Positions 25,856-34,027 of a stretch of DNA of 39,878 nt are shown here, piece by piece. Origin of the DNA: Candidatus Aegiribacteria sp. (GTDB lineage Bacteria; Fermentibacterota; Fermentibacteria; Fermentibacterales; JCC-6). A program made the translations under genes and the position numbers. Each line of letters opens with the position of its first letter. The stretch's first letter is position 1. The DNA is taken from contig JAGLOY010000063.1 in NCBI GenBank assembly GCA_023138735.1, positions 1 through 39,878 on the forward strand. The letters run 5' to 3'. The notes beneath the pieces are model-generated. The model had not been told where the DNA came from, did not search any database, and saw only the letters and a list, made by a program, of their open reading frames with translations.

Positions 25856-25896
25856 ATAAAAAAAGCCGCAGGTGGAAAAATGTTCCACCCGCGGCT
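25856..25896 (-). terminator. Strong rho-independent terminator
   Basis: On the - strand GCCGCGGGTGGAA pairs with TTCCACCTGCGGC (25895-25865; one internal mismatch), followed by TTTTTTT. It ends the transcript of the secreted-protein gene 25919-26584. Confidence 0.9.
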
Positions 25897-25918
25897 GATA
25901 AGAATTTGTCCGGCAGGA

Positions 25919-26584
25919 CTATTCTGAATAACCGACTTTGATTGAGCCCCAGGTTCTGCGCTCGAGGGCTGTTCCGTACCAGTAATAAACAGTGCCGTTC
26001 CATGAACGAAACACGAAAGTGCTGGCAGGAGGAAAACCCTGTGGAAGGCCACAGTAGGTGACGATATCAATGAAAGCATCGGAATAGGTGTTTGGTCCAC
26101 CGTTGGTGTACATGAATCCGCCAATACCTGAAACTGCTTCCTGGGCAGTGATTATGAATCCTACAGTTTCTCCAGCCTCAATAGTTATTGCATCGGTATC
26201 ATTGATATCAACATGCGATGGCACATCAACACCTGATGCTGTAATAACCTGTGAGGAAAGAAGGTTCCATCCGGCAGCACTGGTCTCGTATCCATAAGCT
26301 GTGCCTTCACGGTAGTAAATATCAATTGTGAATTCTGAAAGATCTGCATTATCGAGATTGATATCAAAGCCGTCAAGTATGATCTGCTGAGTGCCGACGA
26401 TGTCGAAGGAGTTTCCTGCGTAGTTGTTGTCGGATGCGAACTGAGTTGTGAGCCCGGCATCACCGGTCCCGTCAACGAGAGGTGCACATCCTGAGGATGG
26501 GGAACCCTCAGCACCACTGTCGGTAACAGCAAACGCTGAAAAGGAAACAACAAACGCAAGAGCAAAAACAAGAATTATTCTCAT
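25919..26584 (-). CDS. Secreted beta-rich protein, unknown
   Basis: 221 residues; ATG behind AAGGAAGG. A clear signal peptide (ILVFALAFVVSFSAFA) is followed by a beta-sandwich-like domain: FASDNNYAGNSFDIVGTQQI, LDGFDINLDNADLSEFTIDIYYREG, AITIEAGETVGFIITAQ. Similar all-beta domains occur in exported proteins of Planctomycetes and Verrucomicrobia; function unknown. The C-terminus ends in a short basic tail, without an obvious sorting signal. It has its own terminator, so it is a single-gene unit. Confidence 0.8.
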   Translation of the reverse strand: MRIILVFALAFVVSFSAFAVTDSGAEGSPSSGCAPLVDGTGDAGLTTQFASDNNYAGNSFDIVGTQQIILDGFDINLDNADLSEFTIDIYYREGTAYGYETSAAGWNLLSSQVITASGVDVPSHVDINDTDAITIEAGETVGFIITAQEAVSGIGGFMYTNGGPNTYSDAFIDIVTYCGLPQGFPPASTFVFRSWNGTVYYWYGTALERRTWGSIKVGYSE

Positions 26585-26950
26585 GACAACCTTCCTTATT
26601 TAAATGAATACCATAGTCCAAACCAATACTATCAGCAAAAAAACCTAAACTTAGTATAAATATCGGGATTCTTTTGTCAATGGGATGCAACTGGTTTCAA
26701 AAAGAACTTCTTAAGATGAACTGTGATTCTATGGTTTAAGCAGGAAAATAGATTGCGAAAATTCCAGGGACATCGATCGCTGTTTACCAGCACAGCAGAA
26801 AGAGACATGCCATCTGTAAAAACACTGTATCTGCTTCGATTGACTGCCAGCCTTTTACAGTTATGCAATCTATTTCCAGTTCATTAATCAGGAGTTGCGC
26901 GTTGACAAGGGGACATTCATTCAGAACTGCAGCATAGCGTTCATAGTTGT
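26585..26950. other. Gap, no secure gene
   Basis: Apart from the promoter region of the preceding - strand gene nothing is secure. A 69-codon - strand frame begins with GTG at 26993 (SEPSLNGYSTTLPDNYERYAA...) and reads like protein but has no ribosome-binding site and overlaps the transposase relic; it may be the tail of a lost gene. Confidence 0.4.
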
Positions 26951-26954
26951 CTGG

Positions 26955-27178
26955 CAGAGTTGTGCTGTACCCGTTCAATGAAGGTTCGGACACAGTGCTT
27001 TACCGGGGGGAGAACAATTTCACCCTGCCCTTGCAAGGAACTTCGACGTTGCAGACCCACTGGACTGGATCGCGAGAATAACATCACCATACCACGCAAG
27101 GGAGCGAAACAGGTCATATACTATGGAGCGTACTGCCAGGCGTGGATGGATCGTGAGCGCCGCCAGGGGATTTCATGA
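26955..27178 (+). pseudogene. IS91-family transposase relic
   Basis: Pieces in different + strand frames join into the C-terminal part of an IS91-type (Y2) transposase: SDTVLYRGE, then HPALARNFDVADPLDWIARIT, then IPRKGAKQVIYYGAY with a stop at 27176-27178. In intact relatives the same order is VxYR...FDPLDFIAxxxxHIP...xRYYGxYS. At least two frameshifts separate the pieces and the catalytic tyrosines upstream are absent, so this is a dead fragment. It shows past mobile-element activity between the duplicated RRM copies. Confidence 0.65.
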
Positions 27179-27308
27179 GTATTTGTCTCAGTAATGATCT
27201 TTGACCACTGATCTTTCAGGCGGTATGGTTGGTTTCCGGGATCACCCGGGAACCACAAGCTTCCGGCATATGGGTTTCAATCAGGAATCTATGGGCAATC
27301 GGGACGAA

Positions 27309-27363
27309 TGGGCTGCTTTGGAAGCAGAGAACTGGATGGTGGAATATCCAGTTTCCTATTGCT
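27309..27363 (+). repeat. 55-bp double-hairpin repeat (copy B)
   Basis: Copy of 25611-25665 with two substitutions, in the same orientation. It lies 16 nt before the antiporter start, in a strange place for a terminator. A further hairpin, GGTTTCCGGG/CCCGGGAACC, lies just upstream near 27231-27254. Together they suggest the remnant 3' end of a gene that has been lost, or a leader attenuator. Confidence 0.65.
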
Positions 27364-27378
27364 TATTCAGGAGTTTAG

Positions 27379-28611
27379 ATGCTTTCAGATCTCTATGCGG
27401 CACTACTTAATATGCGAGAAGTTTTCAGCCAGCATATAGTCTTCGGTTTAGGAATTCTTCTTACTGGAAGCTACTTCATGGGTAGGCTGGCTGAGAGGAT
27501 TAAACTACCGGCAATAACTGGTTTCATTCTGGCAGGATTGTTACTTGGTCCCTCATGCATGGGTCTTGTTCATGAACATCTTGATGAAGCCCTTGCTCCG
27601 ATAACTGAGATCGCAATCGCTCTTATCGCCCTGGTGATAGGCAGTGAGATCAGCCGTAAGATGTTCAGGATCATCGGAAAATCAATTGTAATAATTACCA
27701 TATTCCAGATCTTCGGTGCATTCACGCTTGTCACAACCGGTCTGGTTATTGCAGGAATGAGGCTGGAATTCGCTGCAATTCTTGGCGCTATCGCATCGGC
27801 ATCGGCACCTGCAGCAACTGTAGCAATTATCAGAGAATTGAAAGCGAAGGGACCGTTTGTTAACCACCTCTACGGAGAGGTGGCTCTTGGTGACGCGGGA
27901 AGTATTGTGCTCTTTGCTTCTGTCGTTGCCATTGCAGGGAATTTTCTCGGTTCGAACGTATCTCTTCTCCGCACTATCTCTCACTCAATTTTCGGAATAC
28001 TTGCTTCGCTTCTGCTGGGAGCCATTTCAGGATGGATACTTCATCTGCTTACCAGAAAAAGAAGGCGCATAAATGAAGTAATGATAATATCCCTCAGCCT
28101 TATTCTTCTTATTTCAGCGATTTCACATACTCTGAATTTGAGCTCTCTTCTTGCATGCATGACTGCAGGCGCTGTAATGTCTAACCTCTCACGGAACAAA
28201 CACAATATCCTTAGCTCTCTCGATTCGATATCACCTCCACTTTACGCTGCACTCTTCGCAATTGCCGGTACTGAACTGAGTATAGCTGTCCTGACCTCAC
28301 CAAATATTCTGCTCATGGGTGGAATTTTCGTTCTGGCCAGGGCTGCAGGAAAGATAACAGGAGTACATATTGGAGCATCAGCAGCTCATTCGGACCCTCT
28401 GATCAAGAAGTATCTAGGATACGGAATGCTACCACAGGCTGGAGTAGCTATAGGTCTTGTCCTGTTTCTTGATACGATGCCCTATTTTACAATTAATCAT
28501 GAAATAACCACCACTCTGATAAACATTGTACTATTCTCCGTATTTGTTAATGAGCTTGCTGGACCACCGCTCTCGAAATATGCGATTAGCAGAGGTTCTA
28601 TTCTGGAATGA
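27379..28611 (+). CDS. Kef/CPA2-type cation:proton antiporter
   Basis: 410 residues; ATG 27379 behind TCAGGAG. The protein is almost entirely membrane segments (about 12) with the Na+/H+ exchanger family pattern: GRLAERIKLPAITGFILAGLLLGP at 31-54, ASASAPAATVAIIRELKAKG (the conserved discontinuous-helix region), LYGEVALGDAGSIVLFA, FAIAGTELSIAVL and GYGMLPQAGVAIGLV. It lacks the C-terminal TrkA/RCK domain of KefB/C, as in many short CPA2 members. It exchanges K+ or Na+ for H+ across the inner membrane. A bidirectional terminator follows at 28690-28715. Confidence 0.92.
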   Translation: MLSDLYAALLNMREVFSQHIVFGLGILLTGSYFMGRLAERIKLPAITGFILAGLLLGPSCMGLVHEHLDEALAPITEIAIALIALVIGSEISRKMFRIIGKSIVIITIFQIFGAFTLVTTGLVIAGMRLEFAAILGAIASASAPAATVAIIRELKAKGPFVNHLYGEVALGDAGSIVLFASVVAIAGNFLGSNVSLLRTISHSIFGILASLLLGAISGWILHLLTRKRRRINEVMIISLSLILLISAISHTLNLSSLLACMTAGAVMSNLSRNKHNILSSLDSISPPLYAALFAIAGTELSIAVLTSPNILLMGGIFVLARAAGKITGVHIGASAAHSDPLIKKYLGYGMLPQAGVAIGLVLFLDTMPYFTINHEITTTLINIVLFSVFVNELAGPPLSKYAISRGSILE

Positions 28612-28689
28612 TTTAGGATATTTCCTGATACATTTCGCAGGAATCATGCAGTATTAAAGAACTCACTAACCTGTATGATGAATAGAGAA

Positions 28690-28715
28690 ACCGGGGTGTG
28701 CAGTGACACCCCGGT
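28690..28715. terminator. Bidirectional terminator between convergent genes
   Basis: ACCGGGGTGT (28690-28699) and ACACCCCGGT (28706-28715) form a perfect 10-bp stem with a 6-nt loop. The - strand continues with TTTCTC, fitting termination of the symporter operon; the + strand tail is weaker. Confidence 0.85.
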
Positions 28716-28743
28716 AATTCAATGGCCGTTGATGTGATTCTCG

Positions 28744-30204
28744 CTAGCCGTTGTCGCGTTCGTGCACCTTTTCCGGCATGTGCACTTTATGCATGAACTC
28801 CATCGTATCGTGCGGCGTCTTTCCGTCGATCTTGGAAACCGCCCAGATGGTGATGAAGGCCGCCGGAACGGTGATGATAGACGGGTTCATCAGCGATTGC
28901 AGCTTAAGCAGGCTGGTGACAATCATGACAGCAGAACCCACCATACCAACAATCATTCCAGCTAGTGCGCCCTTCTCCGTTGTGCCCTTCCACCAGACGC
29001 CCATCATCAGGACCGGGAAGAACGTGCTGGCAGCAATCGCGAACGCTAGACCAACCAGGAACGCAACGTTGTAGCCACGGAACACGAGACCGGTCAGGAT
29101 CGCAATGATGCCGACACCAATGGATGTCAACTTCGCGACAAGAACCTGCCGCTTGTCCGAAGCGCCTGGCACGAGCATCGTGAACAGATCGTGGGCAATG
29201 GCGCCAGTCGAAGCAATCACCAATCCTGCCACTGTGGACAGAATGGCTGCAAACGCACCTGCGATAACCACGCCCATCATCCACTCGCCTCCGACGTACT
29301 GTGCGAGCATTGGGAGTACAAGGTTCGTCGTTGGCGGAGAATTACCCAACAAGGAACGAGCAGCCAGTCCAACGACCGGAGTCATCATGTAGAACGTACC
29401 GATGATGAACAACGTCCACACAGCCGTCCAACGGGCCGAGCGCCCGGACGGGTTTGTATAGAATCGGATCAGGATGTGCGGCAATCCTGCTGTGCCCAGC
29501 ACTAATCCGAAAATCAACGCGAAGCTGTTCTTGAAGTCGAGCCACCTTCCAGGAACGGTGTACTCTTTCACTGTGCTCAGCAGGTTGCTGTAGTTGAAGT
29601 TGAACTTGCCCAGCGCGAGCGTCATGACGACGAACATCGCCGTCCAGAGCAGGATGCACTGAATGATCTGGTTATATGTGGTCGCTCGCATGCCGCCGAG
29701 TACGACATAGACGGTAATCAGCGTTCCCGCAATCGCTACAGCGAAGACATACTCCCACCCCAGCAGCAATCCCAGCAACTCTCCTGCGCCGACCATCTGC
29801 GGAACGATGTAGAACAGAGATACCAACAAGGTTCCAATCATGGCTGTGATGCGCAGCGGGCGGGAATGGAAACGGCCTGCAACGAAATCAGCAATCGTGT
29901 ATGCGCCGAATCGTCGAATCGGACTCGCCAGGAAGAGCAACAGCACGAGCCATCCACCAAAGAACCCGGCCGCATACCAGATGCCGTCATACCCGTATGC
30001 CCAAACGAGACCCGCGACGCCCAGGAACGAAGCCGCACTCATGTAGTCACCAGAAAGCGCAAGCGCATTCTGAATCGCGCTGATGCCCCGACCGGCAACA
30101 TAAAACTCAGCCGTGCTCTTCGTGTATTTGCGAGAAAGGAAGGCAACGATGATACTAATCGCAACGATTACACCAACCAGTGCAGTCGCAATTGGCTGTT
30201 GCAT
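28744..30204 (-). CDS. actP: ActP-like sodium:acetate/solute symporter
   Basis: 486 residues with about 13 membrane segments and the SSS-family features FYVAGRGISAIQNALALSGDYMSAASFLG, a GYDGIWYAAGFFGGW segment, GGMRATTYNQIIQ and SPPTTNLVLPMLAQ. ActP takes up acetate and other short monocarboxylates with Na+ or H+. It starts 1 nt after the stop of the DUF485 gene, the standard yjcH-actP arrangement. The gene is visibly richer in G+C than its neighbours (34 of 60 bases at 28801-28860, against 27 of 60 at 27901-27960 in the antiporter gene), pointing to recent acquisition. Substrate within the family is uncertain. Confidence 0.9.
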   Translation of the reverse strand: MQQPIATALVGVIVAISIIVAFLSRKYTKSTAEFYVAGRGISAIQNALALSGDYMSAASFLGVAGLVWAYGYDGIWYAAGFFGGWLVLLLFLASPIRRFGAYTIADFVAGRFHSRPLRITAMIGTLLVSLFYIVPQMVGAGELLGLLLGWEYVFAVAIAGTLITVYVVLGGMRATTYNQIIQCILLWTAMFVVMTLALGKFNFNYSNLLSTVKEYTVPGRWLDFKNSFALIFGLVLGTAGLPHILIRFYTNPSGRSARWTAVWTLFIIGTFYMMTPVVGLAARSLLGNSPPTTNLVLPMLAQYVGGEWMMGVVIAGAFAAILSTVAGLVIASTGAIAHDLFTMLVPGASDKRQVLVAKLTSIGVGIIAILTGLVFRGYNVAFLVGLAFAIAASTFFPVLMMGVWWKGTTEKGALAGMIVGMVGSAVMIVTSLLKLQSLMNPSIITVPAAFITIWAVSKIDGKTPHDTMEFMHKVHMPEKVHERDNG

Positions 30205-30205
30205 G

Positions 30206-30466
30206 CTAGTGTGCCTCCTCTTCTTTGTCCGTTCTCAAGACGTAGTACACCGTGATGACCCAAGCCACAATGTAGATGAAGAGCACCGAGTACACGTAGG
30301 TCACCGATAGGTTTCCGAACATGCTCCGCAGCATGAACCCTCCGGTAAAATGGTTCAGGACTGGGAGGATCAACGTCACGAAGAGGAAGCAGATACCTAA
30401 CCATATGCTCTTACGGAACTCCCTTGAGACGTATTCCTCCGTCGCTTTATCCTTGCTGCTATTCAT
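30206..30466 (-). CDS. yjcH: DUF485 membrane protein, partner of the symporter
   Basis: 86 residues, two membrane segments (about 20-42 and 58-80), highly charged ends (NSSKDKATEEYVSREFRKS, RTDKEEEAH). ATG behind AGGTGAGGT-like sequence. DUF485/YjcH proteins are encoded directly before actP and form a membrane subunit or helper of the symporter; this arrangement is kept here with no gap. Like actP it belongs to the G+C-richer block. The region upstream (30467-30733) holds no gene and should contain the operon promoter. Confidence 0.85.
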   Translation of the reverse strand: MNSSKDKATEEYVSREFRKSIWLGICFLFVTLILPVLNHFTGGFMLRSMFGNLSVTYVYSVLFIYIVAWVITVYYVLRTDKEEEAH

Positions 30467-30733
30467 ACCTCACCTTTCACCGACCTTGCGTCCCTGTACG
30501 GGGTGAAATCCCCAAACCATACGGGTACTGCCGATATGAGTATGTCCTTAGTGTTTACTTCTTACCGATAGGAAACTGGATTTCGCTCCCTCCGCGATTG
30601 GCTTTCGGACTTAGCCACGTAGTGCGTTTCCGCCTCCAGATCTAGCACCGAATCGTAACATATCCCGATTCCCGGAGTCGGTCAATGGAACTCCCGAACG
30701 AACAATTAAGAAGACCTTATGGAAGAGTGGTGT

Positions 30734-30780
30734 GCGGAGCCTTTTCGTTTCCTAAGTTGAGACAGGAATATGCCGGAGAT
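30734..30780 (-). pseudogene. 3' fragment of an EamA transporter gene, copy 2
   Basis: Encodes ISGIFLSQLRKRKGSA on the - strand, nearly the last residues of the protein from 31475-32385, cut off before the stop. It directly follows the terminator of RRM gene 2. Confidence 0.75.
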
Positions 30781-30785
30781 AAAGG

Positions 30786-30814
30786 AGAAGGGGAGGTACG
30801 AAGACCTCCCCTTA
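30786..30814 (-). terminator. Rho-independent terminator of RRM gene 2
   Basis: Same perfect 8-bp GGGGAGGT/ACCTCCCC stem as at 23310-23340, followed on the - strand by TTCTCCTTT. Confidence 0.85.
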
Positions 30815-30839
30815 TATCACTCAAAAAGAATAGCGCTAG

Positions 30840-31097
30840 TTAGGATCTTTGCTTGTCGTTGGCAAAATCCACTCTGAGCTGACGGCCGTCCATTTCCTGT
30901 CCGTCCATTGCCTTCTGAGCTGCAACTGCGTTTTCCTCAGTATCAAAGGTCACAAAACCGAATCCTCTTGATCTTCCAGAGTCTCTTTCGGTGATGACTT
31001 TCGCCTCTTCAATAGTACCATACTCCTCGAAAGCCTTGCTCAGACTATTATCATCCGTTGCCCAGGCTAATCCTCCAACAAACAGCTTCTTACCCAT
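30840..31097 (-). CDS. RRM RNA-binding protein, copy 2
   Basis: 85 residues with the same RNP2 (LFVGGL) and RNP1 (RGFGFVTF) as copy 1. Residues 1-51 are identical; about 52-68 differ strongly (DTEENAVAAQKAMDG here, GTDEEAKAAMEAMNG there), and the tail is KQRS rather than KPR. The changed part is helix 2 of the fold, which does not contact RNA in most RRMs but can bind partners. Own leader and terminator; monocistronic. Confidence 0.95.
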   Translation of the reverse strand: MGKKLFVGGLAWATDDNSLSKAFEEYGTIEEAKVITERDSGRSRGFGFVTFDTEENAVAAQKAMDGQEMDGRQLRVDFANDKQRS

Positions 31098-31274
31098 TCG
31101 AACTCCTGTTCCCCGGGACTTCCGTCCCTAAGTACCTGCGGCATCAATGCCGCTGTTGCCCCTAAAGCAGGGGCGTGCCAACCGGGATACGGCCCGGAAC
31201 CGTGCTGTAACACTACAGCAATCTGATGTGAAACAAGCTCTTTTCACTTGTGCGATGATAGTTTTGGAATTAAC
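31098..31274 (-). promoter_or_regulatory. Structured 5' leader of RRM gene 2
   Basis: Identical to the leader of RRM gene 1 from the start codon to the TTAACGAG box apart from one base next to the ribosome-binding site (31106 region: TTCGAACT against TTCTAACT on the + strand). All six hairpins are kept. Confidence 0.75.
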
Positions 31275-31474
31275 GAGAGAGATGATTCTGAAACTACGTA
31301 AATCCTTCTAAACACTGCAACCAATTAAAAATATCTATCTTTCACATTACAACAGTAATATACAATTAAGTTTCTAATATGCAATTCCTTAGAAAGTCCG
31401 GAATTGCAAAGCCGATGCTAACCGGTGAATAACCATAAATACATTCTGGATAAATGACACCTTGTGCGGAATAG

Positions 31475-32385
31475 TCACGACTCATAGATAACCGCGGAGC
31501 CTTTTCGTTTCTTGAGCTGAGACAGGAATATGCCGGAGATGATGATGGCCATTCCGATGATCTTTCTTTCCGTGAAACTGTCCCCAAGAATGAAATAGGC
31601 GGCTATGGCAGTAATGACGGGTATGATGTTCGTGAAGATAGTCGTTCTGCTTATGCCCAGCTCTCTTATGGCTACGGTGATGAAGATGAACGCCAGAGAT
31701 GAGCCTAAGAGGGCAAGCAAGAACAGGTCGATAATAACGATGGGGGGTGGATTCGCCGCAAGAGTTTGCTTCCATTCAAAACCGAGCATGAGAGGGAGGA
31801 AATAGATCCCTCCGAGCATGTTCTGAACCCTGACTATTGTCAGTGGGCGGTAGCGGTTTGTGAGGTTTTTCACAACGATGCTGTATCCTACTGCAGACAC
31901 AACGGCGAACAGCAGGAAGAGTATTCCCTTGGTTGATGCTTCGAGATGAGCACCTCTTGTTGTAGTGAAGATGAAAAGCCCAAGAAGGATATTATCAGGC
32001 CGAAGATGTTCAATACGGATAGCTTTTCCCTGTAGAAGAAATATGCGAAGAAGGGTGCGATCACTGGAATGAGCCCTATCATTATGGATGCCAGAGTGGA
32101 GGTGACCAGCAGCAGGCCGAAGCTCTCTCCTATGAAGTAACAGAAGGGCTGCAGGAATGCCAGGAGGAGGAATATGGGCCAGTCTTTCCTGGCAACTGTT
32201 TCATTCTTTCTGGTTATCTTTGCGTAAAGAGTGAGAATGATAGCGGAGATGATGAGCCTGAACAGAAGAGTGGTAAACGGACCGTAGTACTCGAATACTA
32301 TCTTCGTCCAGACGAAAGCGATACCCCAGAAGAGCATTGCTCCCAGCGTTCCCAGGTATACTCCGAGCCTCTTGTAGTTACCCAT
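31475..32385 (-). pseudogene. EamA/DMT-family transporter with frameshift
   Basis: Two overlapping frames make one drug/metabolite transporter of about 302 residues: the first (start ATG 32385, GNYKRLGVYLGTLGAMLFWG...) runs through FGLIISFLGF, and the second continues with LFIFTTTRGAHLEASTKGILFLLFAVVSAVGYS to ...GSAVIYES. One base is missing or extra near 31972-31985, next to a GGGCTTTTC run. Ten membrane segments in two EamA repeats are expected and present. The rest of the gene is intact, so the mutation is recent or a sequence error. Confidence 0.8.
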
Positions 32386-32636
32386 CTCTATCCTTGTTGA
32401 ATCCGGTTCCGTCCAGGATTTTCAGCTAATGATAATTCTGTTGGTTTTAGCATCGGTATTTCTTTCAATCAGCGACAATAGCACTTAGCGTAAAGATAGG
32501 GCAATAGTCGATGTTCTGGAATCGATAAAGATTCCTGCTGAATTCTTCCCCACTAGTCCGGACAGGGGTGCTGCAGTACATTAACAGTACATGCCGTTTG
32601 GGGAGTTCTTGTATTCATCGCGTTAATCGGAGGGAA

Positions 32637-33278
32637 ATGATAATGAGTGGTTTATCCAGGCTGATGCTGTCCATAGCTTTAATGACATTGGTAACCGGCG
32701 CCTTTGCGGATTCTCCGCTTACATCAACGGATTTCTATCATGCATACCTGGATGTACCGGTTGTTGCTGCATATGTGGAAAGTACAATGAACGAGGATAT
32801 CTTCTTCGTTCTGCATTCCAATGAATATGAGGTGGATGTAAAAGTTGCAGTCATCAATGCAATGGGATGGACATTTGAGGGGCAGGACAACGCAGCAGTG
32901 TATATGTACTTTTACTTTGATGCTTCAGGTCTGGATGTTGTTACCCCTGATGAGATGACTGGTGAGGAGCTGCTCTGTCTGGCTTACATGGTGAGTATGG
33001 ATGACTATTTCAGTATGCGTGCCATCGAACCTGGTAGCGCCGGTGTGCTGGGCATGAGCGGGGTAGAACTGGCAGAGGTTGCTGCAGAAAGGACTCCGGA
33101 TGATTTCACGGTGCGGATTATCAGTGCCCTGATACTTGCTCAGGAGGCCATGGACTCTGACTGGGGCAAGGTCTTCGAACTGGTGGATATTGTGATGAAG
33201 GAGGCACTTGTTCGTAACATGAGGAAAGCGGCTATTGATAACATCGTGGACTATATCGGACTCTATAACGGTTACTGA
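32637..33278 (+). CDS. Exported protein of unknown function
   Basis: ATG 32637 is chosen because CGGAGGG lies 5 nt upstream and a signal peptide follows at once (LSRLMLSIALMTLVTGAFA); the frame is open 23 codons further upstream without a site. 213 residues. The mature part is acidic and helical (DFYHAYLDVPVVAAYVESTM, LAYMVSMDDYF, IISALILAQEAMDSDWG). No family recognised. It diverges from the EamA gene and lies 59 nt before the kinase gene, so the two may be co-transcribed. Confidence 0.75.
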   Translation: MIMSGLSRLMLSIALMTLVTGAFADSPLTSTDFYHAYLDVPVVAAYVESTMNEDIFFVLHSNEYEVDVKVAVINAMGWTFEGQDNAAVYMYFYFDASGLDVVTPDEMTGEELLCLAYMVSMDDYFSMRAIEPGSAGVLGMSGVELAEVAAERTPDDFTVRIISALILAQEAMDSDWGKVFELVDIVMKEALVRNMRKAAIDNIVDYIGLYNGY

Positions 33279-33337
33279 TTCTCTGATTTGATGATTTGCA
33301 GTTATTGGCTGAACCGCTTGAGGGAGGATTTATCCGA

Positions 33338-33901
33338 ATGAAAACCATCGATGACATCATCGTGATCGGTCCTGTTGCTGTCGGCAAAACCTCCGTTGCC
33401 CGTTGCCTTGCAGAGCGGCTGGGAAAGCCCATGATCTCCATGGATGAAGTCCGCACAGAGTATTACAGCGAACTGGGCTACGATCCTGATGCCGCGCAGA
33501 AGCTCTTTGATATGGATGGGGCAGCCAGCCTCTGGTGCTACTGGAAAGCCTTCGATCCCTATTCCGTCGAGCGGATCCTTGCCGATTACCCAGGATACGT
33601 GATCGACATGGGCGGAGGAAGCACCATTCACGAACATGACGACCAGCTTGAGCGGGTGAAACGAGCACTGGCCCCCTACCGCAATGTTGTGCTTCTCCTT
33701 CCGTATCCGGATCGGGAAACCTCCCTTTTATTCCTGGACAAGAGAACAGGCTGGGGAGGGAAGGAGCGGAACGTTAACCGGAACATCCTGGAGCACCGAT
33801 CCAACTACCAGCTGGCGACCATCACTGTGTATACGGCCGACAGAAGCCCCGAGGAGATCGCGGAAGAGATACTGGAGATGATCCAGGCATCCGATCAGTA
33901 A
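33338..33901 (+). CDS. Shikimate-kinase-like P-loop kinase
   Basis: ATG 33338 (MKTIDDIIVIGPVAVGKTSVA) after GGGAGGA; an upstream in-frame start at 33296 lacks a site. 187 residues. Walker A GPVAVGKT at about 9-16, an acidic SMDEVRTEYY after strand 2, IDMGGGSTIH corresponding to the GGG substrate-binding motif of shikimate kinase, and an Arg-rich lid (RTGWGGKERNVNRNILEHR). The shikimate-binding Asp/Arg residues are only partly recognisable, so the substrate may differ; relatives include gluconate and nucleoside kinases. No other aromatic-pathway genes are nearby. Confidence 0.8.
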   Translation: MKTIDDIIVIGPVAVGKTSVARCLAERLGKPMISMDEVRTEYYSELGYDPDAAQKLFDMDGAASLWCYWKAFDPYSVERILADYPGYVIDMGGGSTIHEHDDQLERVKRALAPYRNVVLLLPYPDRETSLLFLDKRTGWGGKERNVNRNILEHRSNYQLATITVYTADRSPEEIAEEILEMIQASDQ

Positions 33902-34027
33902 CCAAAATGAATGTCCGAATTCAGATTAGCGCTTCATGTTGCTGATATATCATGAAAATTTGCTCTTTCGTATGTGGCAGTTCCATCCTTAAGACAAGAT
34001 TGCCGCAGGTAGATATTTCATGGTTAC
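33898..34027 (-). repeat. Inverted repeat joining two stop codons (attC-like candidate)
   Basis: GTAACCA (33898-33904) and TGGTTAC (34021-34027) are perfectly complementary; each contains the TAA stop of one of the convergent genes (kinase, cupin). The inside includes the palindrome TGATATATCA. The whole region is repeated next to the second cupin gene, though there the left arm has one change (GTTACCA, 37357-37363). It may serve as a terminator region or a recombination site. Confidence 0.3.

Larger units (their letters stand above)
30734..31397 (-). repeat. Duplicated RRM segment, copy 2 (664 bp)
   Basis: Second copy of the unit at 23260-23922: EamA 3' fragment (30734-30780), terminator hairpin (30790-30811), RRM gene, leader and upstream region. 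It lies 83 nt from the 3' part of the EamA gene that gave rise to the fragment. Confidence 0.9.

Noticed and set aside
28751-30310. Several long frames on the + strand opposite the symporter genes
   Set aside because: G+C-rich coding DNA commonly leaves open antisense frames; the - strand encodes clear SSS and DUF485 proteins.
23260-31397. The RRM duplication as a composite transposon
   Set aside because: The two copies are in direct orientation and contain no transposase or terminal inverted repeats; the IS91 relic between them is a fragment and not at the ends.
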